From contig JAUXXN010000224.1 of the NCBI GenBank assembly GCA_030684755.1, forward strand, positions 1 to 5,110: 5,110 nt of DNA, read 5' to 3'. The translations under genes and the position numbers were made by a program. Positions within the stretch are counted from its first letter, which is position 1, and each line of letters opens with the position of its first letter. Shown here piece after piece: positions 1 to 5,110 of this stretch. The notes under the pieces were generated by a model that was not told the origin of the DNA, ran no database searches, and saw only the letters and a list, made by a program, of their open reading frames with translations. Source of the stretch: Hydrogenophaga sp. (GTDB lineage: Bacteria; Pseudomonadota; Gammaproteobacteria; Burkholderiales; Burkholderiaceae_C).

Positions 1-630
1 AAAATTGGACGCAAAAACGTGGGTGACGGTGTGTTGTTTGTGATTGCCAAAGAGGATCGGCGCTTGCGCATTGCCCCAGCGAAAACTTTGGAAGGAGCGA
101 TCCCCGACCTCATGGCCCGACGCATCCTGGACCAGGCCGTCACCCCCGCTTTTCGTAACGGCGATTACGCTGGCGGTATCGAGGTCGGTGTGGACCATAT
201 CCTGGCCCTGATTAAAGGTGAAGCGCTGCCCCTGCCGAACGCTCCGTCTTCCCAGCGTTCGGGCGATTTCGAATGGATGGACTTGCTCATTTTTTTGGCG
301 TTTGCCGTTCCCATCATTTCTTCGGTGCTGCGCAGCATCTTTGGCAACAAGTTGGGCGTGCTGCTGACCGGTGTGGGCGCTGGCGGGTTGGCTTGGGCTA
401 TCACGGCAGTTTTATGGGTCGCGCTTGTTGCGGGTCTGCTCGGCATGTTGGCAGGCCTGTTCATGCAACTGCTTCCGCACATGCCAGCCACAGGCCAGGG
501 GAGGCGAGGCGGGCACGGGGGTGGTTCCGGCAGCAGTGGATTCCGTGGAGGTGGTGGCTTTGGCGGCGGCGGTTTTGGCTCCGGTGGCGGGGGCAACTTT
601 GGCGGCGGTGGCGCTTCTGGCGGCTGGTGA
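1..630 (+). CDS. TPM-domain membrane protein, YgcG-like (5' partial)
   Basis: The frame is open from the first base, and the opening residues KIGRKNVGDGVLFVIA already lie inside a TPM (TLP18.3/Psb32/MOLO-1) domain, so the start, the expected signal peptide and the first half of the domain lie off the left edge. In the 209 visible residues, about 1-75 finish the TPM domain (DRRLRI, then LEGAIPD and a GDYAGGI motif). Residues about 93-112, 117-132 and 135-158 are hydrophobic and give two or three membrane segments. Residues 167-209 are a Gly/Phe/Ser tail ending GGASGGW, typical of the family. By family analogy the TPM domain is probably on the periplasmic side and the protein is anchored in the inner membrane. 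Its biochemical role is not established; roles in envelope maintenance or complex assembly have been suggested for relatives. A GTG at 19 is in frame but sits within the domain and is not the start. The family call is strong; the function is open. Confidence 0.9.
   Translation, partial: KIGRKNVGDGVLFVIAKEDRRLRIAPAKTLEGAIPDLMARRILDQAVTPAFRNGDYAGGIEVGVDHILALIKGEALPLPNAPSSQRSGDFEWMDLLIFLAFAVPIISSVLRSIFGNKLGVLLTGVGAGGLAWAITAVLWVALVAGLLGMLAGLFMQLLPHMPATGQGRRGGHGGGSGSSGFRGGGGFGGGGFGSGGGGNFGGGGASGGW
499..627 (+). repeat. Glycine-rich low-complexity tail coding repeat
   Basis: Imperfect GGC/GGT-rich triplet runs encode the C-terminal tail of the upstream TPM protein, with repeated units such as GGGGFG and GSGGGGNFGGGG. 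The run is in frame throughout and stops at the gene's own TGA. Such tails are usual in YgcG-like proteins and vary in length between strains, presumably by slippage (inference). Confidence 0.75.
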
Positions 631-634
631 AGGA
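629..634 (+). promoter_or_regulatory. Ribosome binding site of the second TPM gene
   Basis: GAAGGA overlaps the TGA stop of the upstream gene (628-630) and lies 10 bases before the ATG at 645. It fixes that ATG as the start and suggests translation of the two genes is coupled. Confidence 0.75.
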
Positions 635-644
635 ACACTATCCC

Positions 645-1172
645 ATGAACAAGTTTGTACGCATTCTCAAACACCAATGGCTTGACCGCTCCGACACGCT
701 GCACGCTGTGCCGGATGACGTGGCCAACCGACTGGCTCGGCGTGTGACCGCCAGTGAAGCCCGCCACACAGGCGAGGTGCGCATCTGCGTAGAGGCGGGC
801 TTGCCTTGGACAAACTTGTGGACCGTGTCTGCCGAACACCCGCTTGGCAAGGTGGTCCGAGAGCGTGCCTTGGACTGGTTTGGACGCCTCCGAGTCTGGG
901 ACACCGAAAACAACAACGGGGTACTGATTTACCTGTTGCTGGCCGAGCATGCCATCGAATTCGTGGCCGACCGTGCACTAGCACGGTGCGTAGAACCTGC
1001 GCAGTGGCAAGCCATCGTGAACCGTCTGGCCCTCCAATTACAAAACGGCGCGTTTGAAGATGGACTGACTCAAGCGCTAGAAGAAGTTTCAGCCTTGCTG
1101 GTGGAGCACTTCCCTGCACCCCAAGATAAATTTGCAGCCAACGAGTTGCCAGATTGTGTGGTCCGTTGCTGA
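645..1172 (+). CDS. TPM-domain protein, soluble, second gene of the pair
   Basis: Encodes 175 residues. A TPM domain fills about residues 25-155. Recognisable parts are TASEARHTGEVRI (35-47), the RALDWFGRLRVWDTENNNGVLIYLLLAEHAIEFVADR core (74-110) and the closing helix with NGAFEDGLTQALEEVSALL (134-152). The N-terminus (MNKFVRILKHQWLD) is basic and amphipathic, not a signal peptide, and no membrane segment is visible, so the product is probably cytoplasmic or peripheral. Cysteines occur at 48, 115, 171 and 175, the last being the final residue. The ATG is supported by GAAGGA ten bases upstream; the same frame stays open further upstream, but only across the preceding gene. The gap to that gene is 14 bases, so they are co-transcribed. 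Proteins of this form often follow a membrane TPM gene and lemA in Burkholderiales (recalled). The molecular function is unknown; a partner role for the membrane TPM protein is inference. Confidence 0.88.
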   Translation: MNKFVRILKHQWLDRSDTLHAVPDDVANRLARRVTASEARHTGEVRICVEAGLPWTNLWTVSAEHPLGKVVRERALDWFGRLRVWDTENNNGVLIYLLLAEHAIEFVADRALARCVEPAQWQAIVNRLALQLQNGAFEDGLTQALEEVSALLVEHFPAPQDKFAANELPDCVVRC

Positions 1173-1198
1173 CCTTTTATGAACGTCCGATTCATGCA

Positions 1199-1229
1199 AA
1201 AAAATACCGGCTCATGGCCGGTATTTTTT
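1199..1229. terminator. Bidirectional Rho-independent terminator
   Basis: A 13-base-pair perfect stem (1199-1211 with 1217-1229) closes on a five-base loop, TCATG. The core is CCGGC/GCCGG, flanked by A on the left arm and T on the right arm, so each strand reads as a GC stem followed by a U tract. It lies 26 bases after the stop of the second TPM gene and 33 bases after the stop of atpC. One element can therefore end both converging operons. The remaining bases of the 90-base gap hold nothing else obvious. Confidence 0.92.
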
Positions 1230-1262
1230 AGGTTGGCCAGCAAATGCCCGACAAACTTTAGG

Positions 1263-1679
1263 TCACTTTTTCTGACGGTATTTGCGCAAGGCAGCAATCT
1301 GAGCGGCCATCACGGCCAATTCAGAGGTGGCCTTGGCCAGATCGATATCGCTCTTGGCATTCTTAACGGCTTCCTCGGCCTGCTTGCGGGCATCAGCGGC
1401 TTTGGCTTCGTCCAGGTCCTTGCCGCGAATCGCGGTGTCGGACAGCACGGTGATGTGATGGGGTTGCACTTCCAAAATGCCACCCGCCACAAACACAAAC
1501 TCTTCGGTACCGTCGGCCTTTTCGATGCGCACGGCACCAGGCTTGATTCGGGTAATCAGCTGAATGTGACCAGGCAAAATACCCAATTCACCGGCTTCGC
1601 CCGGCAACGCCACAAACTTGGCGTCGCCCGAAAAGATGGATTCTTCGGCGCTGACCACATCGACGCGGATGGTGCTCAT
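1263..1679 (-). CDS. atpC: ATP synthase F1, epsilon subunit
   Basis: Encodes 138 residues, the normal length (139 in E. coli). Epsilon sits at the foot of the central stalk, binding gamma and the c ring. It couples rotor to shaft, and in many bacteria its C-terminal helices inhibit ATP hydrolysis. The N-terminal beta sandwich covers about residues 1-85, with the conserved stretch [17 protein letters not shown] at 22-38 and a [18 protein letters not shown] strand region. The two-helix C-terminal domain covers about 88-138 and contains LDEAKA (89-94), the place of the I(L)DxxRA ATP-binding motif, with Lys where Arg is typical. It is the last gene of the atp operon. The start is fixed by AAAGGAG five bases before the ATG. 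The gap from atpD is unusually long at 119 bases. The gene ends with TGA just before the shared terminator. Confidence 0.97.
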   Translation of the reverse strand: MSTIRVDVVSAEESIFSGDAKFVALPGEAGELGILPGHIQLITRIKPGAVRIEKADGTEEFVFVAGGILEVQPHHITVLSDTAIRGKDLDEAKAADARKQAEEAVKNAKSDIDLAKATSELAVMAAQIAALRKYRQKK

Positions 1680-1684
1680 ATGTA

Positions 1685-1691
1685 CTCCTTT
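1685..1691 (-). promoter_or_regulatory. Ribosome binding site of atpC
   Basis: AAAGGAG, with a five-base spacer (TACAT) before the ATG. This is a near-consensus site and confirms the start of the epsilon gene. Confidence 0.85.
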
Positions 1692-1717
1692 AAAAAGTCG
1701 AGGGAAAGCAAATGAAC

Positions 1718-1787
1718 GGCTGTCTGGGTTTTTGAGGTGTCATTGAGCACTTTCGCACCCTGCTACACACCCGCTTGCTCAACAGCC
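1718..1787 (-). repeat. Nested inverted repeats in the atpD-atpC gap
   Basis: The 119-base gap between atpD and atpC holds two inverted repeats, one inside the other. The outer pair is GGCTGT (1718-1723) with ACAGCC (1782-1787). The inner pair is TTGAGCA (1743-1749) with TGCTCAA (1776-1782). On the atp transcript the two 5' arms are adjacent (sharing one base), so the stems could stack, leaving a bulge of about 20 bases on the 3' side and a loop of 26 bases. No U tract follows closely, so it is not a classical terminator. A role in mRNA processing, stability or epsilon translation is inference, and short repeats like these can arise by chance. Confidence 0.45.
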
Positions 1788-1798
1788 TTCAAACCGAT

Positions 1799-3219
<1,421 letters not shown>

Positions 3220-3243
3220 AATTTCTCTGAATTCTGTAGAACG

Positions 3244-4110
3244 TCAAACCGCTGCGGCACCGGCCACGATTTCCGAAAGTTCTTTCGTGATCGCTGCCTG
3301 GCGGGTCTTGTTGTAGACCAGCTTGAGTTCGCCGATGACGCTGCCCGCATTGTCGGTGGCCGCCTTCATAGCCACCATGCGAGCAGACTGCTCGGACGCC
3401 ATGTTTTCTGCAACCGCTTGGTACACCTGTGCTTCCACGTAGCGCAACAGCAACTCGTCAATGACGGCTGGCGCATCGGGCTCGTACACATAGTCCCAGT
3501 CACGACCGCCAGAATTGTCTTGCAAATCTCCGGCGTTCAGTGGCAACAGTTGCTCGATCACCGACTCTTGCCGCATCGTGTTGATGAACTTGGTGTAGCA
3601 GAGGTAGACCGCATTGACGCGACCTTCGGTGTAGGCATCCAACAGCACCTTGACGGGGCCGATCAGCTTGTCGAGGTGCGGCGTATCGCCCAAACCCGTT
3701 ACGCTGGACACGACCTTGGCGTTGATGCGGTTGAGAAAGCCGAGGCCCTTGTTTCCAATGGCTACAGCTTCAGCGCCAACACCCTGCGCCTGCAGGTCCT
3801 TGAGCTGAGTGGTCACGGCACGCAACACGTTGGTGTTGAGTCCGCCGCACAGGCCTTTGTCGGTTGTCACGACGACAAAACCAGCGGTCTTGGCGTCGTT
3901 GGTCTGCATGAAGGGGTGCGTGTATTCCGGATTGGCCCGGCTCAGGTTGCCGGTGATCTGACGCACTTTTTCTGCGTAAGGACGGGCCGCACGCATGCGC
4001 TCCTGGGCCTTGCGCATTTTGGAGGCGGCGACCATCTCCATGGCTTTGGTGATCTTCTTGGTGTTTTCCACCGATTTGATCTTGCCTCGAATTTCCTTGC
4101 CTGCTGCCAT
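3244..4110 (-). CDS. atpG: ATP synthase F1, gamma subunit (rotor shaft)
   Basis: Encodes 288 residues (E. coli 287). Gamma is the asymmetric coiled-coil shaft that turns inside the alpha3-beta3 head and drives the binding changes at the catalytic sites. The N-terminal helix has [33 protein letters not shown] (4-36). The central Rossmann-like domain begins with [15 protein letters not shown] (78-92). The long C-terminal helix ends in the gamma signature [14 protein letters not shown] (274-287), one residue before the stop. Both termini that form the coiled coil are therefore complete. The start is fixed by AAAGGAG five bases upstream of the ATG. The gene lies 31 bases after atpA and 38 before atpD, in standard operon order. 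Nothing is missing or broken. Confidence 0.97.
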   Translation of the reverse strand: MAAGKEIRGKIKSVENTKKITKAMEMVAASKMRKAQERMRAARPYAEKVRQITGNLSRANPEYTHPFMQTNDAKTAGFVVVTTDKGLCGGLNTNVLRAVTTQLKDLQAQGVGAEAVAIGNKGLGFLNRINAKVVSSVTGLGDTPHLDKLIGPVKVLLDAYTEGRVNAVYLCYTKFINTMRQESVIEQLLPLNAGDLQDNSGGRDWDYVYEPDAPAVIDELLLRYVEAQVYQAVAENMASEQSARMVAMKAATDNAGSVIGELKLVYNKTRQAAITKELSEIVAGAAAV

Positions 4111-4115
4111 TGCTG

Positions 4116-4122
4116 CTCCTTT
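4116..4122 (-). promoter_or_regulatory. Ribosome binding site of atpG
   Basis: AAAGGAG with a five-base spacer (CAGCA) before the ATG, the same motif and spacing as at atpC. It lies within the 31-base gap after atpA. Confidence 0.85.
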
Positions 4123-4141
4123 ATCGGGTCAATGGGCCGGA

Positions 4142-5110
4142 TCAGTACGTGCCGGTTTTCTTGAACGCGGCAATGGCTGCCGCCATCTGGGCTTCAGCGT
4201 CCTTGTCCATGGCCTTGTCGGCTTCCAGCTTGGTCAGCAGGGGCGCGTGCTTGTCTTTGAGGTAAGCATGCAGGCCGTTTTCGAAAGACAAGATTTTCTT
4301 GACTTCGATATCGTCCATGTAGCCCTTGTTCACGGCGTACAACGTTGAGGCCATCAGACCAATCGACTGTGGGCTGTACTGAGCCTGCTTCAGCAGTTCG
4401 GTCACGCGGGCGCCGCGGTCGAGTTGCTTGCGGGTGGCCTCGTCCAGATCGGAAGCAAACTGGGCAAATGCGGCCAGTTCGCGGTACTGGGCCAAGTCGG
4501 TACGGATGCCGCCTGACAAGCTCTTGATCAATTTGGTCTGGGCTGCACCACCTACGCGGGACACCGAAATACCGGCGTTAATCGCGGGGCGGATACCTGC
4601 GTTGAACAGACTGGTTTCCAAGAAGATCTGGCCATCGGTGATCGAGATCACGTTGGTGGGCACGAAAGCAGACACGTCACCGGCTTGCGTTTCGATGATA
4701 GGTAATGCGGTCAGCGAGCCAGTTTTACCTTTGACCTCACCCTTTGTGAAGGCTTCGACATAGTCGGCATTCACGCGGGCAGCGCGCTCCAGCAGACGGC
4801 TGTGGAGATAGAACACGTCGCCGGGATAGGCTTCGCGGCCTGGTGGGCGACGCAGCAACAGCGACACCTGACGGTAAGCCACAGCCTGCTTGGACAAGTC
4901 GTCGTACACGATCAGGGCGTCTTGACCGCGGTCGCGGAAGTACTCGCCCATGGTGCAGCCGGAGTAGGCCGACAGGTACTGCATGGCGGCAGATTCAGAA
5001 GCCGAAGCGGCCACGACAATGGTGTACTCCATCGCGCCGGCTTGCTCCAGCGCACGCACCACGTTTTTGATCGACGAGGCTTTTTGGCCAATCGCGACGT
5101 AAACGCAGGT
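4142..5110 (-). CDS. atpA: ATP synthase F1, alpha subunit (5' partial)
   Basis: The C-terminal 322 residues are present; the family is about 513-518 residues, so roughly the first 190, including the P-loop, lie beyond the right edge. The frame is open to the last base, beginning [13 protein letters not shown]. Alpha alternates with beta in the F1 head, holds non-catalytic nucleotide sites and supplies the arginine finger to the catalytic sites. Visible landmarks (window residue numbers) are the Walker B region ALIVYDD (65-71), [12 protein letters not shown] (70-81), [28 protein letters not shown] (87-114), and the family signature [10 protein letters not shown] (175-184) followed at once by the arginine finger Arg185 in SRVGGAAQ. 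The helical C-terminal domain follows and ends in FKKTGTY. A GTG at 5062-5060 is in frame but internal. The next gene, atpG, starts 31 bases on; atpH and the F0 genes are expected upstream. Confidence 0.97.
   Translation of the reverse strand, partial: TCVYVAIGQKASSIKNVVRALEQAGAMEYTIVVAASASESAAMQYLSAYSGCTMGEYFRDRGQDALIVYDDLSKQAVAYRQVSLLLRRPPGREAYPGDVFYLHSRLLERAARVNADYVEAFTKGEVKGKTGSLTALPIIETQAGDVSAFVPTNVISITDGQIFLETSLFNAGIRPAINAGISVSRVGGAAQTKLIKSLSGGIRTDLAQYRELAAFAQFASDLDEATRKQLDRGARVTELLKQAQYSPQSIGLMASTLYAVNKGYMDDIEVKKILSFENGLHAYLKDKHAPLLTKLEADKAMDKDAEAQMAAAIAAFKKTGTY

Noticed and set aside
19..21. GTG as the start codon of the first TPM gene.
   Set aside because: The frame is open upstream and residues before it (KIGRKN) belong to the TPM domain, so the gene is cut by the window edge.
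165..950. A 261-codon open frame on the minus strand, with a proline-rich middle.
   Set aside because: The proline runs are simply the reverse complement of the glycine codons in the TPM protein tail. It spans two real genes in antisense and has no family resemblance.
1718..1787. Inverted repeats in the atpD-atpC gap as a terminator separating atpC from the operon.
   Set aside because: No run of U follows the stems closely, the loop is long, and atpC depends on the operon because no clear promoter was seen in the gap.
3418..4164. A 248-codon plus-strand frame opposite atpG.
   Set aside because: It is an antisense shadow of the gamma subunit gene, with no recognisable domain and no supporting context.
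5060..5062. GTG as the start codon of atpA.
   Set aside because: Sixteen further codons up to the window edge encode [16 protein letters not shown], a conserved internal part of the alpha subunit, so the gene continues beyond the window.

Overview
The window carries two convergent gene blocks, and every substantial reading frame belongs to a recognisable family. The organism looks like a betaproteobacterium of the order Burkholderiales, most likely family Comamonadaceae. That inference rests on the wording of the F1 ATPase subunits (for example DELAPED in beta and the alpha C-terminus), the moderately GC-rich DNA, and a pair of TPM-domain genes converging on the atp operon. All of this is from memory of such genomes; the genus cannot be fixed from the sequence alone.

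Plus strand, 1-1172: two adjacent TPM-domain (TLP18.3/Psb32/MOLO-1) genes. The first is cut by the left window edge. It has a TPM domain, a block of two or three membrane segments and a glycine-rich tail ending GGASGGW, which is the YgcG-like architecture. The second starts 14 bases later, encodes a 175-residue TPM protein with no visible signal peptide or membrane segment, and is almost certainly in the same operon. A lemA gene commonly precedes such pairs and would lie to the left of the window if present.

Middle, 1173-1262: a short convergent intergenic region holding one strong A/T-flanked hairpin (1199-1229). It reads as a Rho-independent terminator in both directions, so one element can end both operons.

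Minus strand, 5110-1263: the F1 part of the ATP synthase operon in standard order, atpA (3' 60 percent or so), atpG, atpD and atpC. Gaps are 31, 38 and 119 bases. The four products are the alpha, gamma, beta and epsilon subunits of F1. Alpha and beta form the hexameric head, gamma the rotating shaft, and epsilon the base of the rotor that also regulates ATP hydrolysis. All catalytic motifs checked are intact. The operon promoter and the F0 genes lie outside the window to the right.

This is conserved core-genome sequence. I found no mobile element, CRISPR array, RNA gene or unknown system. The points worth a second look are modest: the long atpD-atpC gap with nested inverted repeats, the paired membrane and soluble TPM proteins, motif variants in beta and epsilon, and the shared bidirectional terminator.
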